From positions 1 to 24,020 of the IMG/VR virus record IMGVR_UViG_3300027978_000308: a stretch of DNA of 24,020 bases, one strand, 5' to 3'. The translations under genes and the position numbers were made by a program. Shown in pieces: positions 7,644-14,635 of this stretch (position 1 is its first letter; the number at the start of each line of letters is the position of its first letter). This stretch comes from a virus. The notes under the pieces were generated by a model. It saw only the letters and a program-made list of their open reading frames with translations, was not told the DNA's origin and did not search any database.

Positions 7644-8509
7644 TGGTAAAAGGTAATAGGGAGTTCGACTATAAAAAGTTGGTCGTTAATATGCTATGGT
7701 TTGTAGTAATCATTTTTTTGTTAGCAATAAGTATTTATATCGATAGGTTTGGTTTTTTCTTTCCACTTGAGACACTCGGAACGCTTGAGCAGTTTGGCTC
7801 ATTTGGTGACTTTGTTGGTGGGATGATGAATCCTTTGTTGCAATTTATTGTAATAGCTATGTTGTTTTGGAGTATTCAAATTCAACAAAGAGAATTAGCT
7901 CTGACTAACGAGACATTACAGGCAACCAGAGAAGAGATTAAAGAAAGTCGTGAAGCTACACAGGCAAGTGCTGCAGCATTACAGGCTCAGGCTAAATTTC
8001 AACGCACTCAATTAGAACTAACTGCTATTGAAGGTGTTTTAAGTAAGTTGTTACTTGATTTAGAAGATAATAGTAAGAGAGGCCGGTTTGCTATAGGTTT
8101 GATAAATGAGGAGTCATTGTTTGATCTAAATATTAATGAAATAGTTTTACATATTAATAAAAAAGGATATAGGGCTATATGTGAAGCAACATCTTACAAC
8201 GATGATGAGGAAAACCAACAAATATTATTTAGGGTTCATGATCTTTTGGCGGAACTTCAAGGTTTATTGTTGAAATACGTACAAGAAGATGGCTCTCAAT
8301 ACGTTGTAGAACATTGGTTGAAAAATATATTTCCTTATCTGGTGTTTTTAAATAAATATGCCATTGTTGCTCCGTATTCTTGTGTTAATGAGCATGATAA
8401 AATTCTTGATGCTATGATTGATTTTTTTGCCTGTAGGGGCGTTGATTTTGGTTTTATTAAAGATAAATATTCAATGCGCTCACTTTTATATTCTGAGTTC
8501 TGTAACTAG
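7631..8509 (+). CDS. putAbiC-like membrane protein, copy 1 (putative phage abortive infection)
   Basis: This 292-residue protein has a membrane segment at about 17-38, a glycine-rich motif FGSFGDFVGGMMNPLLQF at 55-72, a second membrane segment (to about 83), a charged coiled coil (about 84-130) and a helical C-terminal domain. Membrane proteins with a GDFxGGxxNPLLxF motif followed by a coiled coil are annotated as putative phage abortive infection proteins (putAbiC). A defence or superinfection-exclusion role is inferred. The start sits inside the leader repeat; GGTG at 7623-7626 is the only Shine-Dalgarno-like site, and the ATG at 7637 is an alternative. The gene is AT-rich and lies between gpG and gpI, where Mu has no gene. 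Confidence 0.85.
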   Translation: MGMEVVKGNREFDYKKLVVNMLWFVVIIFLLAISIYIDRFGFFFPLETLGTLEQFGSFGDFVGGMMNPLLQFIVIAMLFWSIQIQQRELALTNETLQATREEIKESREATQASAAALQAQAKFQRTQLELTAIEGVLSKLLLDLEDNSKRGRFAIGLINEESLFDLNINEIVLHINKKGYRAICEATSYNDDEENQQILFRVHDLLAELQGLLLKYVQEDGSQYVVEHWLKNIFPYLVFLNKYAIVAPYSCVNEHDKILDAMIDFFACRGVDFGFIKDKYSMRSLLYSEFCN

Positions 8510-8580
8510 TATACTGCCAGAAGAAATCTAAATAAATTCAACAGTGAAGTTTTTAAACGGGTGTTAAATGGGTATGGAAG
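8506..8580 (+). repeat. Leader repeat, copy 2 (direct repeat with 7569-7643)
   Basis: Second copy of the 75-base leader, offset by exactly 937 bases. It begins inside the end of the first putAbiC-like gene, whose TAG stop (8507-8509) lies within the repeat. It then runs through the noncoding spacer into the start of the second gene. Bases 8530-8580 are identical to 7593-7643; the six mismatches lie at 8508, 8514, 8519, 8520, 8528 and 8529. Confidence 0.9.
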
Positions 8581-9425
8581 AAGTTGAAAAGAGCGTTAAA
8601 GATGATGAAACAGAATATAGTAATAAACCTTGGGATATTATTGTTTATTTTGCTTTAGTTGCTGTAACTCTTATTGGGGCTTTAGAGCTTTACAATTTTT
8701 TTAATTTTTTCCCTGGAAGTGAACATAGCCATGAGGCGTGGGGAACAACGGGAGATTTTTTTGGAGGTACATTAAACCCTCTGTTGCAGTTTGTTGTGAT
8801 TGCGATGTTGTTTTTGAGCATTCATATTCAAAAGAATGAATTGAAGATTTCTAACGCCACCTTACGTGCTACTCAAGCTGATCTAGCAGAAACTCAAAAA
8901 ACAAGCGTGAAACAAGCTGAAGAATTAGAGAAGCAAACTGAAATCCTAAAGCAACAACAACAAGATAATTTAGAACAAATTAAAGTTGCTCAAGAAATCT
9001 CAATATTAGACAAGCAAAAAGAAGTTCTAGAGAAACTTCTTTACAAACCAATCTCTCACTGGAGAGAAGAAAAAACTACTATTAATATGGTAATAAATGA
9101 CCCTACATTAATTAAAGATGACTTTTTTTTAGGATCAGAGGAAACTAGCTATCAGAGAAAGATCTCGGCAAACATATCAGTGGTTTTACATCGCTTATCT
9201 ATGAGTTTATGCGCATTGTTAGAATGCAAAAATATACCAGTTACTACAGCTACTATTGAAACAGAGTGGCTTATCGGTAATTTATATAAATTGAATAAAA
9301 CCAATGTAGTAGGTAACAAAGTGTTGGTTGAAATTAAAAATGACCTCTATAACAAAGTACATGGTTCAACATTAGATATTAAAAATAAAGAGTTATTAGA
9401 AGATATCATGAGCGTTCTAACTTAA
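8568..9425 (+). CDS. putAbiC-like membrane protein, copy 2
   Basis: The 285-residue paralogue of the preceding gene has the same plan: polar N-terminus, membrane segment at about 22-42, motif GTTGDFFGGTLNPLLQF at 59-75, second membrane segment to about 88, and a long glutamine- and lysine-rich coiled coil (about 90-150) with a different helical C-terminal domain. The motif and second membrane segment (NPLLQFxVIAMLFxSIxIQ) are nearly identical to copy 1, but the C-terminal halves show little visible similarity. The start lies in the second leader repeat, giving the same MGMEE/MGMEV opening. Sampled 60-base lines are near 30 percent GC, against about 45 percent in a sampled portal line, which suggests a different origin. 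The two may form a hetero-oligomer or have different triggers. Confidence 0.85.
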   Translation: MGMEEVEKSVKDDETEYSNKPWDIIVYFALVAVTLIGALELYNFFNFFPGSEHSHEAWGTTGDFFGGTLNPLLQFVVIAMLFLSIHIQKNELKISNATLRATQADLAETQKTSVKQAEELEKQTEILKQQQQDNLEQIKVAQEISILDKQKEVLEKLLYKPISHWREEKTTINMVINDPTLIKDDFFLGSEETSYQRKISANISVVLHRLSMSLCALLECKNIPVTTATIETEWLIGNLYKLNKTNVVGNKVLVEIKNDLYNKVHGSTLDIKNKELLEDIMSVLT

Positions 9426-9462
9426 ATTTAAGCATTAACCCCCCTGAATCTCAGTAATTAAC

Positions 9463-9489
9463 TTCATAACGCCATACTGGCGTTATGAA
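9463..9489 (+). promoter_or_regulatory. Perfect 11-bp hairpin covering the gpI start codon
   Basis: TTCATAACGCC (9463-9473), loop ATACT (9474-9478) and GGCGTTATGAA (9479-9489) form a perfect 11-bp stem. The ATG at 9485-9487 lies in the 3' arm. There is no T-run, so it is not a standard terminator. It could limit initiation on the protease gene or mark an insertion boundary. Confidence 0.6.
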
Positions 9490-10696
9490 AACATTCCCAA
9501 GCAAAAAATCACTCAGCCGAAACCTTGGCTTAGCCATTCTGACAAAACAAGTGCCAGCCAATGTTGCGGTACTTACCTTTGCTGATAGTGCAATTGAGCC
9601 AAGCGCAAGCAATCGTGTGCAAATTTTACCTGATGGCTATTTCACCCCAACTGACAATAGAGATATTGATGTTGAGGGCGGCAAATGGCTAATGGATGCT
9701 CAAGCATTCACCTCATTAACTGCAAACCTAAACCAACGTAAAAATGACTTGATGTTTGATTACGAACATCAAACCCTTTATACCGAAGAGAACGGACAGC
9801 CAGCTCCTGCTGCAGGATGGTTTAAAAAATTAGACTATGTGCCTGGTGAAGGTTTATTTGCTGTAGATGTTGACTGGACAAAAACAGCCGCCAAACACAT
9901 TAATGATAAAGAATATCGTTATACCTCAGCGGTATTTTCATATGACCTTAAAACAGGTCGTCCCCTTGAGTTAATGCATGTTGCTTTAACCAATGACCCC
10001 GCGCTTGATGGCATGAAAGCTATTGCTGCCTTAAAGAGTGCCCTAAAAACAAAGAATCACTTAACTGGCCACGCTGCCACCCCAACCGGAGAAATCCCCA
10101 TGAATGAAGCATTAAAACTCATGCTTGATTTGCTTGGTATTGCGCATACCGACGACGAACTGTCGAATACTGCTGCTTTAACTGCAATTCAAGATAAAGC
10201 CAAGGTGGCTATAGCTGCGCTTAAAAGCAAAGCAGATAAAGCTGGCCAACTTGAAAAAGATTTAAATACCGCACAAACCTCGGTTACTGCACTTAAAGCA
10301 CAAGCCACTGCAGCAGGGAGCAATGTTGATTTAAGTAAATTTGTACCTAAAGCAACTTACGATGCTGCTATTAACCAAGTAGCTACTTTAAAAGCCAAGG
10401 GTGATAACAACTCGGTTGAGCAGTTACTAAAAGACAATAGCGATAAGGTGTTTGAGTCTGAAATTGACTACTTAACTGATTTTGGTAAGCAACAAGGTTT
10501 TGCTGCACTTAAAGCCATGGTTGATGCACGCCCAGCAATTGCGGCATTAAAAACCACTCAAACTAAAGGCAAAGAAAAGCCTGATAACACTATCACAGGC
10601 ACAGCTGCATTGACCGCTGAGCAAAAATATACCGCTGATCAACTTGGCCTTAGCCATAAAGATTATTTAGCGCAACTTAACAAGACCAATACCTAA
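9485..10696 (+). CDS. Phage protease with scaffold region, Mu gpI-like
   Basis: The 403-residue protein is the head maturation protease of Mu-like phages (gp32/I). The N-terminal half (to about 180) carries the protease, with VQILPDGYFTP, FDYEHQTLYTEENGQPAPAAGW and KEYRYTSAVFSYD; the conserved H and S within these blocks are the likely catalytic residues. The C-terminal half (from about 206) is alanine- and lysine-rich and coiled coil, typical of the scaffold. No good Shine-Dalgarno precedes ATG 9485, which is buried in a hairpin. The family protease cleaves the scaffold and itself during prohead maturation. The capsid gene follows directly. Confidence 0.88.
   Translation: MKTFPSKKSLSRNLGLAILTKQVPANVAVLTFADSAIEPSASNRVQILPDGYFTPTDNRDIDVEGGKWLMDAQAFTSLTANLNQRKNDLMFDYEHQTLYTEENGQPAPAAGWFKKLDYVPGEGLFAVDVDWTKTAAKHINDKEYRYTSAVFSYDLKTGRPLELMHVALTNDPALDGMKAIAALKSALKTKNHLTGHAATPTGEIPMNEALKLMLDLLGIAHTDDELSNTAALTAIQDKAKVAIAALKSKADKAGQLEKDLNTAQTSVTALKAQATAAGSNVDLSKFVPKATYDAAINQVATLKAKGDNNSVEQLLKDNSDKVFESEIDYLTDFGKQQGFAALKAMVDARPAIAALKTTQTKGKEKPDNTITGTAALTAEQKYTADQLGLSHKDYLAQLNKTNT
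10100..10696 (+). CDS. Internal in-frame scaffold protein, Mu gpZ-like
   Basis: An in-frame ATG (M206 of the protease) is preceded by GGAG at 10088-10091 with an 8-base spacer, a better initiation site than the one at the gene's own start. Initiation here gives a 198-residue protein with only the coiled-coil scaffold part (MNEALKLMLDLLG onwards). Mu makes its scaffold Z from an internal start in I in the same way, so a separately translated scaffold is likely. This rests on site quality and analogy; no product is observed. Confidence 0.55.
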   Translation: MNEALKLMLDLLGIAHTDDELSNTAALTAIQDKAKVAIAALKSKADKAGQLEKDLNTAQTSVTALKAQATAAGSNVDLSKFVPKATYDAAINQVATLKAKGDNNSVEQLLKDNSDKVFESEIDYLTDFGKQQGFAALKAMVDARPAIAALKTTQTKGKEKPDNTITGTAALTAEQKYTADQLGLSHKDYLAQLNKTNT

Positions 10697-10710
10697 AAGG
10701 AACGTAAATA

Positions 10711-11622
10711 ATGGCTATTATTACCCCAGCGTTAATCGCCTCGCTTTTTACTGGCTATCAAGCCAATTTTGAAGCGGGCAAATCAGAAGCCCAACCGCAA
10801 TTTAGCAAAATTGCCTCTGTTATTAAGTCAACCACAGCATCAAATACTTACGGTTGGTTAGGTAAATTCCCTAGCTTAAAGGCTTGGGTTGGCGATAGAG
10901 ATATTCAGTCGATGCAAGCCCATGGTTACACCATAGTGAATGAAGATTATGAGTCAACTGTTGGTGTTGATCGTAACGACATTGAAGATGATAACTTAGG
11001 TATTTATGCGCCTATTTTTAAAGAAATGGGTAATGCCGCTGCTATTCATCCTGATGAGATGTGCTTTCCCTTATTAAATGCAGGTTTTACGACTGCTTGT
11101 TACGATGGTCAGTTCTTCTTTGATACCGACCATCCCGTTAACCCTAAAGCTGATGGCTCAGGTGTTGATGTGTCGATGGCCAATATGGTTGATGACGGTG
11201 TTGGTTATACAGGCGAACCATGGTTCTTACTTGATACCAGTAAAGCTATTAAACCAATTATTTTCCAGGAACGTAAAAAACCTGCACTTATTGCCATGAC
11301 AAAAACCGATGATGAAGCGGTTTTTATGAGTAAGCAATTTCGTTATGGCGTGGATTGTCGTGATAAGGCGGGTTATGGATTTTGGCAAATGGCCTTTGCT
11401 AATAAGCGCGAGTTAACCGCTGATAACTTGTGGGATAGCATCGCTAAGATGCGTGCCTTTACTGCCGATGGTGGTCGTAAATTAGCCATTAAGCCAACCT
11501 TATTAGTTGTGCCACCAAGCTTAGAGAAAGTTGCACGTCGTTTACTTGAGCGTGAGTTAGACGCTAATAGCTCTAATGAGTTAAAAGGTCGCTTAGAAAT
11601 ACTAGTAGCTGATTACCTATAG
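10711..11622 (+). CDS. Major capsid protein, Mu gpT-like
   Basis: The 303-residue protein matches the Mu-like prophage major head subunit (gpT), the HK97-fold shell protein. Features are ITPALIASLFTGYQANFEAG at the start, YGWLGKFPSLKAWVGDR near 48-64, FFDTDHPVNPKADG around 131-144, and the C-terminal KPTLLVVPPSLEKVARRLLE block. The length is typical. AAAGGAACG just before ATG 10711 contains a strong AAGGA ribosome binding site. An intrinsic terminator follows the stop, as often seen behind highly expressed capsid genes. Confidence 0.94.
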   Translation: MAIITPALIASLFTGYQANFEAGKSEAQPQFSKIASVIKSTTASNTYGWLGKFPSLKAWVGDRDIQSMQAHGYTIVNEDYESTVGVDRNDIEDDNLGIYAPIFKEMGNAAAIHPDEMCFPLLNAGFTTACYDGQFFFDTDHPVNPKADGSGVDVSMANMVDDGVGYTGEPWFLLDTSKAIKPIIFQERKKPALIAMTKTDDEAVFMSKQFRYGVDCRDKAGYGFWQMAFANKRELTADNLWDSIAKMRAFTADGGRKLAIKPTLLVVPPSLEKVARRLLERELDANSSNELKGRLEILVADYL

Positions 11623-11633
11623 TTCTTCCCTTT

Positions 11634-11673
11634 GGTTAGTTCTGTTTGGACAAAGGCAGAACTAACCTTTTTT
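11634..11673 (+). terminator. Rho-independent terminator after the capsid gene
   Basis: GGTTAGTTCTG (11634-11644) and CAGAACTAACC (11657-11667) form a perfect 11-bp stem, followed by six T (11668-11673). The 12-base loop can pair further (TTTG with CAAA). It lies between the capsid and gp35-like genes. Only 26 bases remain before the next ATG, so there is no obvious room for a new promoter. Confidence 0.88.
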
Positions 11674-11699
11674 ATTCATAAATTTAAAGAGTAAATATT

Positions 11700-11918
11700 A
11701 TGTCTGATCTTGTAAAAGTAAATGTTAAATCGCTAAAGCCTGATGGTTATCGTCGTGCGGGTGTAGCTTTAAAACAAGGTGAAAATGAAATTGAAGTAAC
11801 CCCTGAGCAATTTAAGCAAATGGATGCAGATGCCAATTTAATTGTTGAAGCTGTGGACTTAGATGCTGCAGAGCAAAAAGTCACTAAAAAAGCTCCTGCT
11901 AAACAGGCAGCTAAGTAG
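11700..11918 (+). CDS. gp35-like small protein (FluMu HI1506-type)
   Basis: This 72-residue protein opens VKVNVKSLKPDGYRRAGVALKQGENEIEV, then EQFKQMDAD and a lysine/alanine-rich tail (KKAPAKQAAK). The N-terminal strand-rich part with GYRRAG resembles the domain in the small protein found just after the capsid gene in Mu-like prophages (Mu gp35, Haemophilus FluMu HI1506). The basic tail is shorter than the HeH DNA-binding extension in some homologues. A head-decoration or connector role is possible. The call rests on position and a short motif. Confidence 0.6.
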   Translation: MSDLVKVNVKSLKPDGYRRAGVALKQGENEIEVTPEQFKQMDADANLIVEAVDLDAAEQKVTKKAPAKQAAK

Positions 11919-11920
11919 GT

Positions 11921-12340
11921 ATGTATTGCACTAAACAAGATTTAATAGACAGGTTTGGTCAAGACGAGTTAGTTGATTTAACTGATCGTGTTAATGCTGA
12001 TGTTATTGATGACTCCGTACTTGGCCAAGCTATAGCTGACGCTGGTGCTGAAATGGACGGTTACTTAGGTGGCCGTTATCAATTACCACTGGCAACAGTG
12101 CCGCCAGTACTTAAAGCGCTTTGTTGCAATATTGCTCGTTACAAGTTGTATGACGAACAAGCTAGCGAGCAAGTAATCAAACGTTACGACAGTGCTATTA
12201 AATTCTTATTTAGTGTGTCTAAAGGTGAAATTAGTTTAGGTGTTGATGGCACAGGAGCAAAGGCGACCAGTACGGATTTAGCAGACATACAAAGTGCTGG
12301 CAGTGTCTTTGCTCGCAGCAAGTCAACTGGGTTTATCTAA
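11921..12340 (+). CDS. DUF1320 family protein, Mu gp36-like
   Basis: The 139-residue protein begins MYCTKQDLIDRFGQDELVDLTDR and carries AIADAGAEMDGYLGGRYQLPL, the clear signature of the DUF1320/Mu gp36 family (adaptor-like, gp6 fold in related phages). It probably sits on the portal side of the head-tail connector. The last residues (FARSKSTGFI) match the usual family ending. It starts two bases after the gp35-like stop and is followed ten bases later by a tail terminator-like gene with a good AAGGAG site. Confidence 0.9.
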   Translation: MYCTKQDLIDRFGQDELVDLTDRVNADVIDDSVLGQAIADAGAEMDGYLGGRYQLPLATVPPVLKALCCNIARYKLYDEQASEQVIKRYDSAIKFLFSVSKGEISLGVDGTGAKATSTDLADIQSAGSVFARSKSTGFI

Positions 12341-12350
12341 GGAGTAGCTA

Positions 12351-12788
12351 ATGATTGACGCTGTTATCGCTAAATTATCAGCTGCTCAGTTAAATGGTAA
12401 ACCGCTATTTAACAAGGTTGAAGAGGCTATTGATTTAAGTAGCTCAATGAAAGGTAGGCTTAAACCATCGCCCGTTGCTTTTATTGTTGAAATTAGTCGT
12501 CGCCCTGGTAACAACGCTCGTGATATGGGCATTGCACAGCAAGAAGTCACTACCACTATTGGCGTGGTTATTGGGATTAGCAAAACCAATGATCCACAAG
12601 GCGCTAAAGCAAAAACAGCGGTAGCGCCTATTTTAAGTGAAACAAGAAAAGCCTTATTTGGCTTTAGCCCAACAAGTGAACATTCAGCCTTATTACTAGC
12701 AGCTGCAGACACAGTTGGCGTAACTGAACACGCCCTTTGGCAGTTAGAGCGATTTACCACAACACATTTTGAAGAGGCAAGCCAATGA
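12351..12788 (+). CDS. Tail terminator-like protein, Mu gp37-position
   Basis: The 145-residue protein carries FIVEISRRPGNNARDMGIAQ and a strand pattern (VTTTIGVVIGIS) followed by a helix containing PILSETRKALFGF, seen in tail terminator/gp37-like proteins that close the tail tube and join it to the head. TAAGGAG lies just before the ATG. The position after DUF1320 and before the tail tube supports this. Its stop overlaps the next ATG as ATGA. Family assignment is moderate. Confidence 0.7.
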   Translation: MIDAVIAKLSAAQLNGKPLFNKVEEAIDLSSSMKGRLKPSPVAFIVEISRRPGNNARDMGIAQQEVTTTIGVVIGISKTNDPQGAKAKTAVAPILSETRKALFGFSPTSEHSALLLAAADTVGVTEHALWQLERFTTTHFEEASQ

Positions 12789-12967
12789 GCAAATCCATTG
12801 AATTAAACAAGCGCCAAGGCGGTAGTTACAGCAAAGACCCTACAACAGGTGAAACCAAATTAGTTCAACAAACTAAGCATCAAGAAATAACGGGCTTTGA
12901 GCAACAAGCAGAACAAGTTGGTAAAGCAAAAGTATCGGATAAAGCTAAAAAATCCGTGGCGAAATAA
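12785..12967 (+). CDS. Small basic hypothetical protein
   Basis: This 60-residue product is rich in lysine and glutamine and probably poorly structured (SYSKDPTTGETKLVQQTK, then KAKKSVAK). It overlaps the tail terminator-like gene by four bases and ends 11 bases before the tail tube gene, so it is probably translated. I see no known family. The Mu gp38 position holds a similarly sized protein, but the sequence does not show its motif. Confidence 0.6.
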   Translation: MSKSIELNKRQGGSYSKDPTTGETKLVQQTKHQEITGFEQQAEQVGKAKVSDKAKKSVAK

Positions 12968-12978
12968 GGAGCCTAACA

Positions 12979-13899
12979 ATGAGATTTAGTGAAAAATTAC
13001 TCTTAGCAAAAATTGAAGCTACCTATGGTGTTGATGCTTCACCTAGCGCTGTAAATGCTATTTTAGCAAAAGATGTTGAGCTAACCCCTTTGGAGGCAGA
13101 AGCCCTAGAGCGCGGTTTAGTTAAGCCATACCTTGGTGCTGACGAATCTATTATCAGCGGTGAGCATGTACTCATTAGTTTTAAAGTTGAATATCAAGGT
13201 AGTGGTACTGCCGGAACGGCGCCCGCTTGGGGGCCACTAATGCGTAGTTGTGGTTTTGCTGAAACTATTACCGCACTTACCTCGGTTGAATATGATTTAG
13301 CGGCCAGCAATTATGAAAGTGCCACTATGTATTTCAACATGGGGAAAAACCTACATGCAATGAAAGGTGCCCGGGGCAATGTAAAACTGAGCTTTGAAAA
13401 AGGTATCTCTTATTTAGAGTTTAACTTTATTGGTCTTTGGGTAGACCCAACTGAAGTTGCCCCAGTAACGCCTGATTGGTCGGCTTGGCAAAAACCAACC
13501 CCCGTTGGTGCTGGGCGAACATCAGGTTTTAGCATTAATGGTTTTGCTGCTAAGCCTTACAAGTTATCGGTTGATGTAGGTCAAGACGTAAAGTTTATTG
13601 AAACGCTAACAACTCAAAGCGTCGATATTAATGAGCGTAAGGCGAGTGGCTCAGTCAGTATTGAAGCCCCTGATTTATCGGTTAAAGACTTCTTTAGTGA
13701 TGCTAAAAACTCAATGACAGGTGCATTAACTATTCAACACGGTCAAGTACCAGGACTGATTTGCAAACTTGATTGTCCGAAAGTGCAAGTAACTTCCCCA
13801 AAATACGGTGATAACGAAGGAACAGCTTCACTTGATATGGATTTGATCTTAATTCCAACTGCTGCAGGTAATGACGAAATCAAGTTCACTCTAGAGTAA
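12979..13899 (+). CDS. Major tail tube protein
   Basis: The 306-residue protein resembles siphovirus tail tube proteins of the phage_tube_2 type found in B3/D3112-like phages: LLLAKIEATYGVDASPSAVN at the start, FKVEYQGSGTAGTAPAWGPLMRSCGF at about 75-100, and GARGNVKLSFEKG with the following strand near 130-150. It polymerises into the tube of a non-contractile tail. No sheath gene is found next to it, which separates this tail from the contractile tail of Mu. AAGGAG precedes the ATG. Confidence 0.85.
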   Translation: MRFSEKLLLAKIEATYGVDASPSAVNAILAKDVELTPLEAEALERGLVKPYLGADESIISGEHVLISFKVEYQGSGTAGTAPAWGPLMRSCGFAETITALTSVEYDLAASNYESATMYFNMGKNLHAMKGARGNVKLSFEKGISYLEFNFIGLWVDPTEVAPVTPDWSAWQKPTPVGAGRTSGFSINGFAAKPYKLSVDVGQDVKFIETLTTQSVDINERKASGSVSIEAPDLSVKDFFSDAKNSMTGALTIQHGQVPGLICKLDCPKVQVTSPKYGDNEGTASLDMDLILIPTAAGNDEIKFTLE

Positions 13900-13980
13900 A
13901 ACGCTACGTCAACTAAGGATAGCGCGTTAAGTAAGGATGCTCTTTTATTAATTAAAGCCAATTTAAAGAGACTTTAACCC

Positions 13981-14304
13981 ATGTTTAAACTAAAAAAAGA
14001 AAATGTTGTTTGGTGGCCTGTAACCATTAGTGAGCCAACAGATAATGGCGAAGTGATTGAACATAAATGTCATATGTTATTTGAGCTTGTTACTCAAAAT
14101 CAATTTGATGAATTAGCGGATAAAGGCGATCGCGAATTACTTGCTGTGTTAGTTAAAGGTTGGAAAGAAATCTTAGATGTTGATGAACATCCTCTTACGT
14201 TTAGTAAAGAGCATCTTGATGCGTTATTACAGTTGCCTTATGTGCGAGCAAGCATTTTAAGAGCTTATATGCAGGCAATGTCTGGCGCACCTGCAAAAAA
14301 CTAA
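13981..14304 (+). CDS. Tail assembly chaperone G-like protein
   Basis: The 107-residue protein lies between tail tube and tape measure, the position of lambda gpG. It has two aromatic strands at the N-terminus (VVWWPVTI, HKCHMLFEL) and then a helical part. It ends AMSGAPAKN at a TAA directly after a perfect slippery heptamer. The 81-base gap before it (13900-13980) holds two AAGGAT copies and an AT-rich tract but no gene. G-like chaperones bind the tape measure protein during tail assembly. Function comes from position and the frameshift; sequence similarity is not obvious. Confidence 0.8.
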   Translation: MFKLKKENVVWWPVTISEPTDNGEVIEHKCHMLFELVTQNQFDELADKGDRELLAVLVKGWKEILDVDEHPLTFSKEHLDALLQLPYVRASILRAYMQAMSGAPAKN

Positions 14305-14330
14305 TTGATGCTGCTCAAGGATGGGCAGCA
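14295..14330 (+). promoter_or_regulatory. Programmed -1 frameshift signal (slippery site plus hairpin)
   Basis: A AAA AAC at 14295-14301 is a canonical X XXY YYZ heptamer in the G frame (codons GCA AAA AAC TAA). After a 7-base spacer, TGCTGCTC (14309-14316) pairs with GGGCAGCA (14323-14330) around a 6-base loop, giving an 8-bp stem with one G-T pair. The -1 frame then stays open to 14633. Confidence 0.88.
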
Positions 14331-14633
14331 CCTAACTTGGTGAGTGAGCAAACGCTAAAGGAAATGGCACTAAACGATGCTCCTCAACACATTATTGATG
14401 AACTTAAACAAGACCAGGTAATTGAAATATTGCCTATGAATTGGGAAACCGTACTTTGGTTTAATGATGTTAGCGATTTAATGCGTTTTAAGCCAAACGG
14501 TGCTTGCTTAGGGTTAGATTTACAGCAAGTTAAAATTGAAAGTGATATGAGTCAGCGTAACTTTACCCAAGAGCAGTTCAAGGGATTACGTTTAATGAGT
14601 AAAGCTGCTGCTCAAGTAATTAATAAGGTTTAA
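14301..14633 (+). CDS. T extension of the tail chaperone, made as a -1 frameshift G-T fusion
   Basis: This is the -1 frame segment read after slippage, 110 residues beginning LIDAAQGWAAP. It has no ATG near its start; the only in-frame candidates are TTG 14337 and GTG 14340, without a good ribosome binding site. The product is therefore best read as the C-terminal part of a 217-residue fusion starting at 13981, as lambda gpGT. It is helical, with MNWETVLWFNDVSDLMRF in the middle. GT binds the tape measure protein while it waits for tube assembly. Confidence 0.82.
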   Translation, partial: LIDAAQGWAAPNLVSEQTLKEMALNDAPQHIIDELKQDQVIEILPMNWETVLWFNDVSDLMRFKPNGACLGLDLQQVKIESDMSQRNFTQEQFKGLRLMSKAAAQVINKV

Positions 14634-14635
14634 TC

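Noticed and set aside
9421-9432. Palindrome CTTAAATTTAAG at the end of the second putAbiC-like gene.
   Set aside because: Short, made almost only of A and T, and overlapping the stop codon; no supporting context for an operator or terminator.
13900-13980. Spacer before the G-like gene, searched for a small gene or terminator.
   Set aside because: It has two AAGGAT copies and a weak CGCTA/TAGCG pairing with a 13-base loop, but no T-run after it and no open frame with a start.
14337-14633. Independent gene starting at TTG 14337 after the G-like chaperone.
   Set aside because: There is no ribosome binding site at a proper distance, and the frame is open back to the slippery heptamer, so a frameshift fusion explains it better.
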